Assembly (NCBI GenBank): GCA_028751875.1
Contig: CM054161.1
Coordinates: 48,107,541 to 48,171,540, forward strand
DNA: 64,000 bases
Source: Rapana venosa
Lineage: Eukaryota; Mollusca; Gastropoda; Neogastropoda; Muricidae
Direction: 5' to 3'
The position numbers and the translations under genes were made by a program. Position 1 is the first letter of the stretch. Each line of letters starts with the position of its first letter. The notes beneath the pieces were generated by a model, which saw nothing but the letters and a program-made list of their open reading frames with translations, was not told the DNA's origin and ran no database searches. Shown here one piece after another: positions 25,101 to 36,300 of the stretch.

Positions 25101-26149
25101 AATGGGGGATGTTAAGAGTTGCAGTTCGGAACAGTAGCCATTTGTGAATATTGGCAGATTACTAATTTTATATATTGAAATATATCACACGGAGATGGTG
25201 TGTGTAAAGACACAGTTTTATTTTTCAATGTAAAGAAAAATAAAGCAAGCCATCAAATTGTGTTGCGATGGTGTTGAGAGAGAGTGTAGAGCTGTAGTGC
25301 GGTGCCAGACGATCAGCTATATGTACTTTTTAGGTCAGGGCTTAAATACTTATAAGCTTTTTTTTTTGTTAACCAGTTTGTGTTACTTTGTGTATACGCT
25401 ATGTCATTCCATTTATTATTATTCATATTTTTTTTATCTTTTAAACCGGAAGGTGTTTTTTCTGGCTGAACCTATTCCATCATAAAACAGGACATTTGCT
25501 GGCACGAGTAACAAAGACTTTGGGGGGGTTTGCGGGTTAGCCCGGGGAAAATCCCGTGAAGGCCGCTCTAGGTGGGCCGGTGGTTGGTGCAACACTCTTA
25601 CTTGGCAGTGTTTGTTCCGGGGAAGGGGGGGTGGTGGTTCAATGTTTTTTTATGTATCAATCTTGGTTTAGCACTCCGCTTCTATAATTCTCTTTTCTTC
25701 TCTCTTTCTTCTCTCTCTCTCTTCTCTCTTTTTTTTTTTATCTCTCTTCTTTTTCTATCTATCTTTTATATTCTGGTATTTCTCTTTTTTTCAAATTGTC
25801 TAAGTGTGGTCTATGGGGAAGATGAAAATTCCAAAAACCCTGATAAACGGGACTGGAGTGTAAAACCTAAGCAGAGTATTTTTCCAATATTATCCTCCTT
25901 ATAAAAGATCAGTTAGGAATGGCAATCAAACATTTTACTGGTCCTTAACACACTGAGAACGGTGTGTGAAGTTATTATTAAAATATTGGGGTTTCCATGC
26001 AGCTTTTTAAATTACCACTTTTCAACCTCTTCAGTGCCTGGTGCGTCAATATGCTGGATTAAATTTTCATTAATAGCAATGCTTTGTTTTTCTGTGCAGA
26101 AGCTCTGATATTGTCTGTTGTCTACCCATTCGTTTAGTCTAGATTTTCT
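22151..26149. other. AT-rich intergenic sequence
   Basis: Contains G-runs at 24430-24442 and 24735-24816 and a TC-rich tract at 25685-25800. A short minus-strand frame near 23170-23270 (MDKATAAAKVQKDE...) is open but unrecognised. No other features are supported. Confidence 0.4.
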
Positions 26150-26330
26150 TGAGGATAATTAAGTACTGTAAAATGCTTTTTTTTATTTTTTAAACAGTTC
26201 CCTGTCATATACTTTTACAATTTTTCATTTCCACCAGCACATTGGCCCCATCTTCAAAACGATAATTTTGCAAATGTCATCATGTTTTCTGATTACACAC
26301 AACATCATATCGTTTCACCCAAAGGCTTTT
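26150..26330 (-). mobile_element. SINE2, old diverged copy
   Basis: Follows the reversed SINE2 order: aggataatt tail, catatacttttacaattttt, the ccaccagcacattggcc block, then gttttctgattacacac and atatcgtttcaccc. It is clearly more diverged than copies in contigs 3 and 4, suggesting an older insertion. Confidence 0.6.
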
Positions 26331-28740
26331 GGGAATGTTATTTGCCTTGTTACTCAGTGTGAGAAAAATCCTTGATGCCTTCACAGACTGGGACATCTAT
26401 TTTGAAGCAACACTCTTAACACTAGGCTACGTCCCCATAAAAACATTGGTCATGGGACTCGTTTTTTGTACGGTTTTTCTGCTGCTTCTTAACAGTGAGT
26501 GTCTCATTCATTTAGAGTTCTTTTCTTTACTTTTTAGATTGGTTTTTTTAAGATCGTTCTGCTTCCCCTTGAATTTTTCGTTGTAGGTTTGGTGTTCTTA
26601 CTCCCAAAATTGGAGTTTACATAGTTTTAACCAAGTCAACACGGTGAAAGATTCAAAACATTACACCGGGGATGGATTAAAGGGATGTAGGCTGATTCCA
26701 TATCCTGGGGGGGGAGGAATATTCTTTCCCATCCCTCTGAGACACCAGCACAATATTGGTGGGGTGGGTAATGATTACCAATAGCAGAAAATGGTGCAGG
26801 CCACGGGCTACTTAGCCCACAGTTTCTTTACCTCGAGAACTGCCGTGCAAGTACCTATTGTGAGGAATAATTGCTTATGTTCCATGCTAGTTCCAAGCCT
26901 CTACTCAAAAACTACAAGAATATCCTGATAACCCAATCTTCGACGTACATCGTAGTTACTTAGGCAGAAATTCGGTCAGGACTCATTTGCTGCGAAGATA
27001 TTTTAAATTGTAAATGACTAAATTCGATTTTTGTTTCACACTGTATTCATGGTTTTTTCAATAGTTTCAATAAGTTCTTGGCAATTCATTCTTGTTTTTT
27101 AAATACCGATCTCTTGAATATACCATGTTTTCATCATGGTTGGATATCTCAGTTTTATATTTTTTCAGCTGTGTTAAGTTTTGCCTTCAACAAGAAGTGT
27201 CTTTTACAGAATTCCAAGAGTCATCATAAAAACAATTAGACTAAAAAACGACGTTTTCCCGGTTTTTGAGCTGGATGTTGCCAGCAACGGATGTCTCCAT
27301 TATTTTGGGTCTTCTTAACTGTAGTCAAGGAAGCGCTTGTTTCTTCGTTCGACACCCCGGAAATTTCGGGTGTAGGCGTATGGTGCAGTTAGCCCGAAAT
27401 GTCGGGGGTAGGCGTCTAGTGGTTACTCACTGCGTCGTCTTGCTATTTAGCACCAGCGTGTGGATGAAGGGATGGATCCGGCTAGGCGAGAAATTTGGGG
27501 GGGGTAATGATCATAGCAGAATTTCAGGCAGCAGAAATTTTGGGGGGGGGGCTATGATAGCCTAGTAGCAGAATGGTGAATGCCAGTGGGATCCACGATG
27601 CGGAATCTGGGAGAAGCGGTGGTTCAGACTGTGCTGTCCATGATTCGCTGCAGGTCTCAGCAGTCGAGTCCTGGACGGCCATTCCCCCCACATCTTCGAC
27701 GACATCGGTCCTCACAGAAGCTGGAGACCTCGTCAGGATCTCAGGTTAGGTGGGGGAAGGAGTTTAACTTTTTAAAGGTCTTTTTCATTAGGTTGTTTTA
27801 AGTCAGTGTTTGCAACTTTAGGTGGATTGAAAGATTGGACCTATTCAGATGGTCAGTTCTTTTTACTTTTTTAATTGCCCAGTTGTTGTGATATCAGCTG
27901 TAAAAGAATGTATGGATGAATTGCGGTGGTGTGAGAATCCATGTTGTTTGAAGAGTAAGTTCCACTGGACTTTGTGTGTTGTTGCTAGATCTTGGTATGT
28001 CTAATGGGGCGGACATTCTGCTATTCGCGTTTTATCACTACCTTCAAATTTTAGACATCTTTCTTACGGTCACCTCATCTGTTCTCAACGGGCTGCAGAT
28101 CAATGGCCTATCTACTGTCTGTCTCTTCCTCACTATCATCCACTACTATCTCTAAGTGTTACTGGTAATACTAATGTAGCCTTTTACAAGCTACTGGTGG
28201 AAGTTTGACTACAATGTGTAGCATGTTGAGGAGTATAAATTTAGAACGTAGATTTTTAGTGAATCTTAAACGGAGAGGGGGGCATTAAGACCAATGCTTT
28301 GAAGATAGAAGGCCACAGTCACTCCTTGTGTCGAGCAACTTCAAGCTCTTAAAGCCACTAGTTGTGGGTCAGCGGGCATTTATGTGTTTGTCTGTAGAGC
28401 TGGTACTTTACCTGAGTGTGATACAAGGGGATGTGTTGGTATTGGTACAACGATTTTTGGTGTGGGAAGTGATGCTAACCTTTGGAGAGTATAATGGGCT
28501 GTGGAAAGGTTGTGAGATTAGGAGGAGTTATGTTATCGTTTTTTGTGACGATTTTTGATGTTGCATACGGGGAGCGTAGTCCTACATGTCGACGTCAGAC
28601 TTAATGCAGGCCCATCTCCACCCACACGTGCAATCGCATACTGTTTGGGGCTGGGATGGATGTTAGTGTGTTATTGTTACGATAGTTTTGTGGTTGTGCT
28701 GATAGAGTGGTGTGGTGGTGATGGATGTGCTATGAGTGTG
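26331..28740. other. Intergenic sequence, one GC-richer block
   Basis: Mostly unrecognised. At about 27360-27415 the motif cccgaaat, then tcgggggtaggcgt, is present twice in variant form. A GC-richer block at 27575-27745 has an open frame (ending EAGDLVRIS) up to a possible splice donor (cag/gttagg), but no family match, so it is not called as a gene. Confidence 0.4.
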
Positions 28741-29990
28741 ATGGGATGGACAGTGTGAGTGGGTGGATGTGTTGTGAAGTGTAGGTGTCAGTAGCATTGT
28801 GTGGTAGTCAGTGTGAGCTATTTCAGGCAGATTATGAGGTAGCAGTGGTCATTTCGTGCTAGTTATGCCTATGAGGGAGGTATTGTGTAGATGTGCTAGG
28901 TCAGGTGTTGGTGAGTGGCGGGTATAGTTGTACCAGTGAGCGTTAGCATGTGAGTGGGAAGTGTGCACTATGAGTGTATGCGTTTGTTGAAGGTAGCAAG
29001 TTGTGTGTGCAGGGGGAAAAAGTGTTATGTGGTGAGTTGTTGTATGTTAGTGTAGTGTGCAGTGAGCTGTGTGAGTTGGTGTGGAGTCGTAGAGTGTGAG
29101 CTTAGTGTAGGCGTGGGGTAGTCAGTGACATATATGAAGTGTCAGTGCAGTTAATTGTGTGTGTGGTTGTGTTGTGAGTGTAGTGTAGTGTGTGAGTATA
29201 GTGTAGTGGGAGTGAGCTGGGGTTTAGTGCAGGGTGTGGTGTGAGTGAGTGTGTGGGTTATGTGTGTGTGGTGTAGTAGTGTGTGGTGTAGTTTGTGGAT
29301 TTGTGCATAGTGTGGGTGTGAGTGTAGCAGTGTAGGTGTAGCAGTGTAGTGTAGTGCAGTGTTGATAGTGTAGTGTAGTGCAGTGTAGCATAGTGTATGT
29401 GTAGTGTAGTAGTGTGAGCATAGTAGTAGTGTAGTGTGTGTGTAGTGCAGTGTAGCTGGTGTGTAGTGTAGTGGCAGTGTAGCATAGTGTAGTGGTAGTG
29501 AGTGTAGTGCAGTTAGCATAGTGTAGTGGTAGTGTAGTGAGTCAGTGTGCATAGTGAGTAGTGTAAGCAGTGTTAGTAGTGTTGTAGTGTAGGTGCAAGT
29601 GTACAGTGTAGCTAGTTGTGTAGTGTAGTGTAGTAGTGAGTGTAGCATTGGTGTAGCGTGTAGTTAGTAGTGTAGCATAGTGTAGTGCAGTGTTGTTGCA
29701 TTGTAAGTGCAGTGTGCATTGTGCATTAGTGTAGTGTGTGCGTGAGTGTAGCATGTGTAGTGGAGTGATGATCAGAGAAACGTAGTCAGTGTTTGCAGTG
29801 TTAGCATTTGTAGACTTTGCTTGAAGTTTTTTGATTTAGGGGGCCTAGTGTAGATTAGTTGTGTTGATGTAGATTTGTCAGCAGTGTAGGTAGTGCAGTG
29901 GTAGCATAGTGTGTGCGTGTATGATATATAGTCACATAGTGAGTGGTAGTGTAGCAGTGCATGTAGTGTATAGTCAGTGAATACAGTGTG
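28740..29990. repeat. Degenerate G/T-rich satellite based on tagtg/gtgta units
   Basis: About 1.2 kb made largely of tagtg, gtgtag and gcagtg units, densest at 29150-29780. The minus strand encodes long Leu/His/Tyr/Thr-rich open frames (LHYTT) purely because of this repeat. Confidence 0.85.
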
Positions 29991-29999
29991 GAGTGACGT

Positions 30000-30859
30000 G
30001 CATTGCTTTGTAGTAAGTGAATAATGAATTTCCAAGTATAATAACGCACTTAAAAAAACTCCACCCATGGGATTACTGCATGGAGGGAAAAAACAATCCG
30101 CATAACCAGATTTTACGGTGGTTAAATCTTTGGGATAAATCTTGCTACTGTGTTTTTGAATCTTTGGTACCATTGGGGTTGAAAATTGACCTACCACAGT
30201 CCCAGGGCTGTTTAACGGGTGCTGCGTTGCCTGTTTCTTATGTATTATTATATATTTTGGTGTTTAATCATACATGGTTGTTATAAGATACCCTGTTACA
30301 GTTTTTTTGTGTTTGCGTTTTGTGTGGTTTTTGATCCGCCGGCAGGTTAAATTATGTTTTAAAAATTAAGGGTTTCTGTAGTAGCTGTGGTGTAGAATTC
30401 TGCAGAGTGGAAACCACTTGTGTCTGCTCTAGTTTGATGTATAGAAAATGTGTGGTGTGTTGTATATACTGTGATTGTTTTAAGTTTTTGTTGACTTAGT
30501 GATGAAATTGCATACACAGGACGGTGGGGAATGCTGCAAGGGTGTTGCAGTGGTTGTGCTGTTTGTAAATGTATATATTCTGATTTTTGTCTTGGACCTG
30601 ACATCGGGTTGTATAGTTCAACCACAGAAAAAGTTTGGGGTCCTCTTTTTTTGTTTTGTCGGGGGTTTGGGGGGGTTTCTTGTTTTATACGAACCGGGGT
30701 TATAAATGATTGATATAAATGTCTAACCTGAGTGGGGCAGAGCGTTAAGTAATGGCTGTGATGGTTACTCTCTGTGTGTGTGTTGAGTTAGACGTGATAT
30801 TGATCAAGTGTGTGTATGTTGAGTTTATGGACGTGTATAACGGAGATGGATGACGGCAG
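30000..30859. other. Intergenic sequence
   Basis: No recognisable gene or repeat. Open frames at 30017-30286 and 30499-30705 (+) match nothing I know. Confidence 0.4.
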
Positions 30860-30946
30860 GATTGTGGAGGGATGGAAACGAGCGCGAGCTCTGGTTTGTC
30901 TGTGGTGCCATGACATCGGGGAAGTACGTCCGCTACTACGGCAAAA
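30860..30946 (+). CDS. Possible internal exon resembling the edge of a fucolectin/F5/8C-type lectin domain
   Basis: An 87-base segment between a cag acceptor-like site (AG at 30858-30859) and a gtaagc donor (GT at 30947-30948). Both junctions are phase 1, so the exon would be symmetric. The open frame includes ERELWFVCGAMTSGKYVRYY. The pattern C-G-x(4)-G-[RK]-Y-V-R is typical of the end of F-type lectin and related galactose-binding domains, which are abundant in molluscs. The upstream sequence is not pyrimidine-rich, a stop lies just upstream in the same frame, and no partner exon was found. It could be an isolated pseudo-exon. Confidence 0.35.
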
Positions 30947-30948
30947 GT

Positions 30949-31640
30949 AAGCCCCTTTTTCTGTGTCAGGTTTTTTATTCTTTCTTCTATTTTCAGCACA
31001 GAACCCGTCATAAATAAAAGTAAAGAACCAAAAAGAAGAGGAGAGATGGAGAGAAGGCTCTCATGAACCTCCCCTGGGAGAGATTGGATCAACCAAAGAA
31101 GAAGAGAGAGGATTCTGAGCTGCGGGTTTTGTTTTCGCCGTTTTAAAAGGGTTAGCGCTTCATTCCAGGGATTTTTTTTTTGGGTCGTTTTATTGGCGTT
31201 TTTCATTTGGGAGCTTTTTTTCTTTTTGTTTTGTTTTTTTTCGTATTTCGTTCCAAATTGTTCAAGAACGAAGCCCTGGTTTTTCCCTTGTCAAGTCGGG
31301 GCGCTTTGATTTTGTTTTTTAAAGTGGGGCTTTTTTCTATGTATGCTATTCAACTCTTCGTCCCTCTGATTGGCCTTCTTTCCACTCACTCTTGCCTCCT
31401 TCCAACCACACCTTCCCTCCCATGTTCCTCTGCCTTCCTATTAACTTTGCCTAGGAATGATGAACTTTTCCTAGGTATGACTTGATGGAAAATGTCATCT
31501 GTTAAGCTCCTAGGAGGGCAGCTTTACGTATCCTGCACATCATTACAAGGTACCATCAGCAGAACTTACATGGACCTTCATTTTTATAGAAAATCGTCCT
31601 CCTTGAATAGTTGACAGAAAACTCAACTCTCCATAAGCCT
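30949..31640. other. Intergenic sequence
   Basis: Nothing recognised. T-rich stretches at 31168-31340 are partly homopolymeric. Confidence 0.4.
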
Positions 31641-31855
31641 TGTGAGACTATAAACAGAGACCCCTTGTGCGAACGCACGCAGAACATCTTGCGCACACGT
31701 TAAATCCTGTTCCGCTTTTCAGAAGAGTAGGTCATTGTGTGCCGGTGGGAACAGATGACAAAATTTTTAAAACGGCATACACACGGGGACTGGATGTGAA
31801 AAAGCACACGAGTGATTATTCCATTAATCCTCGATATAAAAAGAATAAACAAACA
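31641..31855 (+). mobile_element. SINE2, 5'-truncated
   Basis: Starts in the central block (gagactataaacagagaccc) and continues through cgcacgcagaacatcttg, ccgcttttcagaagagtagg and the catacacacggggactgg block. It ends with tcctcgatataaaaagaata. No tRNA head. Confidence 0.85.
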
Positions 31856-33300
31856 AGTGGATAGCTGGTTGACTGTCGAGCACCAAGGTTGAGAAATCCA
31901 TCTCTCCACTTGGCGCATGGTTTAGATGCGTGTGAAGTTGGCATGAAGCACAAAGTGGCGTTGGCTGTGTGTGATGTAGAGGGATTCCATTCCTTATCTA
32001 GAGTAGCTGACACCACCGTCTAACCCTGTGAGAAAGTCTTTTCACTTTTGGACCAGACAAGAACTTGTGAAAAATCGGAGTAGAACAAAAAATTGGGTAG
32101 TGATGTTTAAACACTAGTGATGTTTAAACACTGGGATGGGCACAGGATATCCATTCTGCAGTGTTGTTTGCCCGTGTGGCATTTTTTTAGTGTTTATTTC
32201 TTTGTACTCTAAAATGTTTGGTGGGGGTTTTGTTTACTCTTTTTTTGTGTAACCTGGGTATGATGAATTAAGCGGAATGGCTGGCATCCTCAGCACAGCC
32301 TGGTTTAATAATTAGCCTTGAGGAACGATGTAAGTATTGTGTCATGTAATGTTGGTTTGGGTTGGGTTGTGGGGGTTTTTAACAGATTAATGGTGTTAGA
32401 TAGTTGAGGGTATTACTGTGTGGAGGTGTTGGTTTTGAACTTTTGAGTTGAAAGTTGCTGGAGCCACTGAAACTGAATGAGGTAGTAGCGGTGGTGGTTG
32501 TTGTTGTGTGTTCCCAGCTTAACACTCTTGGGGGGTCACCCAGAACATGCTCTCTGTCTGTCTCTCTCATCCCACCTGGGAATAATCACTGTGAGATAGG
32601 AAGTATATCGGATGAGAAGTTTGCGTGTTTGACTGTTTTCAAGTACTTTGCCATATAGGCAGCCATACTCTGACTTCAGAGGATAATGAATGAGGTGACA
32701 GCCCTGATATGGCTTTTTGGTCCGTAGGGCTGTAAATGGAATAGTAAAGGAAAGCCAAATTTCAGCTTCAGAGGATTGACTCTGTGTGTGTGTGTGTGTG
32801 TCTGTGTGTGTGTGATTCAGATTCACAATATTTTATTGCCGTTTAAGTCGAGTAGACTTAATTGACACAACAACAAAACAAACATCATTTAAAATTATCT
32901 ATTTGGCTCAAAATGATGTATTGTTGTTGACTTCAATTTTACGTCTGTTCACTTTTAGTGATATTAGACGCTCCCCCCCCAAAAAAAAACCCACAAAAAC
33001 AAAACAAAACAAACAAACAAACAAACCGGTAGATGTGGATGTGTTGTTTTAAACAAAAATCTAGAAAAGAAACTTGGCAATGCAACAGGAATTAAAAAAA
33101 AAAAAAAATACATGAATGAGACAAAATGATGTATGTGTGTGTCTGTGTGTGTGTTTGACTCTTTGTGTGTAGGACTCGTGTGTGTATGCATGTGTGTGTG
33201 TATGCTTGGCTCTGTGTGCGTCTGTCTGTGTGTGAGTATGTATAAAATTATATGTGTGTGTGTTTGACTCTGTGTGTGCGCACACTCACGCATAAGGAGG
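31856..33300. other. Intergenic sequence with two dispersed repeats and TG arrays
   Basis: A dispersed repeat at about 32510-32700 (contains gccatataggcagccatact) also occurs at 47815-47975. A hairpin-like repeat at about 32915-32975 (cgtctgttcac, then agtgatattagacg) also occurs near 46875 and 60680. TG-rich arrays lie at 32785-32815 and 33130-33285. No exon recognised. Confidence 0.6.
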
Positions 33301-33369
33301 AAGGTGGCAGAATGGTTTAGACGCTCGTTGCCAGTGTTGAATACGTGAGGTTCGCCTCTCCTTTCTCCC
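33301..33369 (+). mobile_element. tRNA-derived SINE head cut by a gap
   Basis: Reads ggtggcagaatggtttagac (box-A-like), then gtgaggttcgcctctcc (box-B-like), and stops at the 500-N gap. The sequence just after the gap is the body of a SINE2, so both contigs end in SINE sequence. Confidence 0.65.
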
Positions 33370-33869
33370 NNNNNNNNNNNNNNNNNNNNNNNNNNNNNNN
33401 NNNNNNNNNNNNNNNNNNNNNNNNNNNNNNNNNNNNNNNNNNNNNNNNNNNNNNNNNNNNNNNNNNNNNNNNNNNNNNNNNNNNNNNNNNNNNNNNNNNN
33501 NNNNNNNNNNNNNNNNNNNNNNNNNNNNNNNNNNNNNNNNNNNNNNNNNNNNNNNNNNNNNNNNNNNNNNNNNNNNNNNNNNNNNNNNNNNNNNNNNNNN
33601 NNNNNNNNNNNNNNNNNNNNNNNNNNNNNNNNNNNNNNNNNNNNNNNNNNNNNNNNNNNNNNNNNNNNNNNNNNNNNNNNNNNNNNNNNNNNNNNNNNNN
33701 NNNNNNNNNNNNNNNNNNNNNNNNNNNNNNNNNNNNNNNNNNNNNNNNNNNNNNNNNNNNNNNNNNNNNNNNNNNNNNNNNNNNNNNNNNNNNNNNNNNN
33801 NNNNNNNNNNNNNNNNNNNNNNNNNNNNNNNNNNNNNNNNNNNNNNNNNNNNNNNNNNNNNNNNNNNNN
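33370..33869. other. Assembly gap (500 N)
   Basis: Exactly 500 N. SINE sequence lies on both sides. Confidence 0.99.
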
Positions 33870-34180
33870 GGGGATTTTTTTTCCCTGGATTTAAACCCCA
33901 TCAGGGGAAAAGGGACCCCCCCCCCCCAAAAGCCCTTTTTCGGATGAGACTAAAAACCGGGGGCCCCCCGTGGGCGACCCACGAAAAGAAAAATTTTGCG
34001 CACCTTTAAAATCCTTTTTCCCCGCTTTTCAAAAGGTTTTAGGCCATTGGGGGTGCGGGGGGGGAAAAACAAAATGACAAAAATTTAAAAAAACCCCCAT
34101 AACGGGGGGGAAGGGGAGGGGAAAAAAAAAGCACTTTTAAGGTTTTAAACCCCCATTACCCTTTTGATTTTTAAAAAAAT
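33870..34180 (+). mobile_element. SINE2 body, heavily corrupted
   Basis: In family order it shows gggga...ccctggattta (after the head), tttttcggatgagacta (central block), aatcctttttccccgctttt, aggccattggggg and a homopolymer-distorted version of the catacacacgg block. Its agreement with clean copies, apart from the homopolymers, identifies sequencing error rather than age. Confidence 0.75.
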
Positions 34181-34204
34181 TTTAAAAAAAAAAAAAAAAG
34201 TTAC

Positions 34205-34310
34205 AAAATTCTCTCTCTCTCTCTCTCTTCTCTCTCTTTCCTCTCTCTCTCTTCCTCCCCCTCTACCCCTCTCCTTCCCCTTCTTCTCCCCTCTCTCCTT
34301 CTGTTTTTGG
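34205..34310. repeat. (TC)n polypyrimidine tract
   Basis: TC and CCCTC units over about 100 bases. Confidence 0.85.
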
Positions 34311-36300
34311 TGGTGGTGGCGGGGTTGGTGATTTGGGGGTGGTGGTTGGGGGGGGTAAAAAATTTGGGGGGTGTTTGGGTGGATGATGGGGGGGGTTGGG
34401 GGTTGGTTTAAATCATCAGTGCGTAAAGGGGGCCTGAAATTTTATTTTTGTGTTTGGTTTTTTAGTAGGAGGAGGAGGGGGAAAAGAAAGGCAGCAGCAG
34501 CACCCGGGGGGTAAAAAGAGAGTGAAGAAGGGTATTAGTAGTAGGTATAGTAGTAGAGGGGGAAGGGGGAGAGTTTTTTTGTTTGGTTTCAGGGGAGGAG
34601 GGGTTTTTGTTTGGGGGTTTTGGTGTGTTTGTGTGGTGTGTGTTTTGTTTTGGTGTGTGTTTTTGGTGTGTTTTTTTTGGTGGGCGTGTGTGGGGGTTGC
34701 GTGTTTTGGGGTTGGTGCGTGGTGCCCCCTTTGGCCGTGTTTTGTGTTTTCCCAAAGCCCAAAGGTTTTCAAATTTTTAAATTTTCAGATGGTACTTTTT
34801 GAATAAGCAGGGCATTTGTTTTTTTTCATAAAAAGCCATCTATCTAAAGGAAAAAAAAAGGGCAAAAAAAAAAAAAGAAATGTAAAAAGGGCAGACAAAA
34901 GAAAAAAAAAACCTAATCTAGGGTTTTAAACTAAACAAAATAAACAAGAAAAGACAATCACAAAATTGCATATAGGGAAAAATTAAGACAAAAAAAAAAA
35001 AAAAAACCCAAAAAAAAATTTTAAAACCATAAAATTTCAAATAATTAAAAAATCTTGAAAAAAAAAAACCCGTCAAAACACAAACAAAAAAAAGAAAACA
35101 AAAAAAAACCCAAAAACCAAAAAAACAAACAAAAAAAAAGAAAAAAAAACCAGGAAAAAAAAAATGAATAAAAAAAAAAAAATCCAAACTGCCCCCCCCC
35201 CCCCCCCCCCCTCACACCCCACATAATAACACAAAAACCCCTTCAACCTTTACAAAAAAACTAAAATAAAACCCAACAAAAAAAGATAAAATCAACAAAA
35301 AAAACCACAAAAAGGAAAAATAAAAATCAAACACAAACATACGTTACACAAAAACCCAACAGCGACAAAAAAACTAACATAAAAAAAAAAAAGGCCCAAA
35401 GGGCAAATGAAAAAAAATATAGAACTAAAAAAAAGACGGGGAAAAAAGAGGAAAAAAATTCCCCCCCCCCCCCCCCAAAAAAAAAACCAAACCCAAAAAA
35501 CCCAAAACAAACAAAAAGAAAAAAATAAAAAAAAGAACTACCCCCCACCACCACCAATAAAAAACAAAAACAAAAACCCAAAATGGATAAAAACAGGGGA
35601 AAAAAACGGGATTTTAACATTTAAACACTTACTTTAACTTTCATACAATCCTCACCCAAAACCCCCTTCCCCACCACATAAATATACCATATATAAGGAA
35701 AACAAGAAAAACCCCAAACCCAACTATTGGATTCAGGAGCGAAAAAAGTATAAAAAAAAGGGAACAAAAATTCCCCTTTCCCTTTTCCCCCGGTTTCAAA
35801 ATACACGCATTACAGGTGTTTTTGGTTTAAAGGGCAGAAAAAAACCGTTAATCCTTTCCCCTTCAAAGAAAAAAAATTTGGGAAATTTGAAAAACCCAAA
35901 CCCAGATTTAAAAACGTCAGAAAATAAAAAATTTTGGGCTCTTTTAAATTTACAATGAAAAAAAAAACAAACAGGGGCAAAAAAAAAATAAATCAAATTT
36001 TTTTGTGTTAACAAAAAAAAAAAAAGGAAAAAAAGGCCCAAAAAAGAAAGAAAGAAAAAAAAAAAACCAAAACCAAAAAAAAATTTAAACCAACACACAC
36101 CCCACTCAAAAAACTTTTAACACACACACACAAAAAACCACCCCAAAAACACCAGATTAAAAAAGCGTTTTGGGGGTTTTGGATATCAAAATAAACCCCA
36201 TATTTAGAATCAATGCTTACACTTTTACTCAAAAATGAATAGGGAAAAAAGGGAAATATTAAATTTTTAATGACAAAAAAAATAACGTAGTGACCCAAAA
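34311..36300. other. Homopolymer-corrupted G/T-rich then A-rich sequence
   Basis: G/T-only sequence at 34311-34735, then A-rich sequence with C-runs at 35193-35211 and 35461-35476. Frames open here encode Phe/Lys/Gly runs. No feature can be trusted. Confidence 0.65.

Noticed and set aside
29151..29648. 165-codon Leu/His/Thr/Tyr-rich frame on the minus strand
   Set aside because: Direct translation of the tagtg-like satellite.
33317..33947. About 200-codon frames crossing the gap
   Set aside because: They consist mainly of N. The same applies to frames at 15647-16177 and 55947-56750.
34416..35637. Gly/Phe/Lys-rich frames
   Set aside because: They lie in homopolymer-corrupted sequence and reflect base-calling error.
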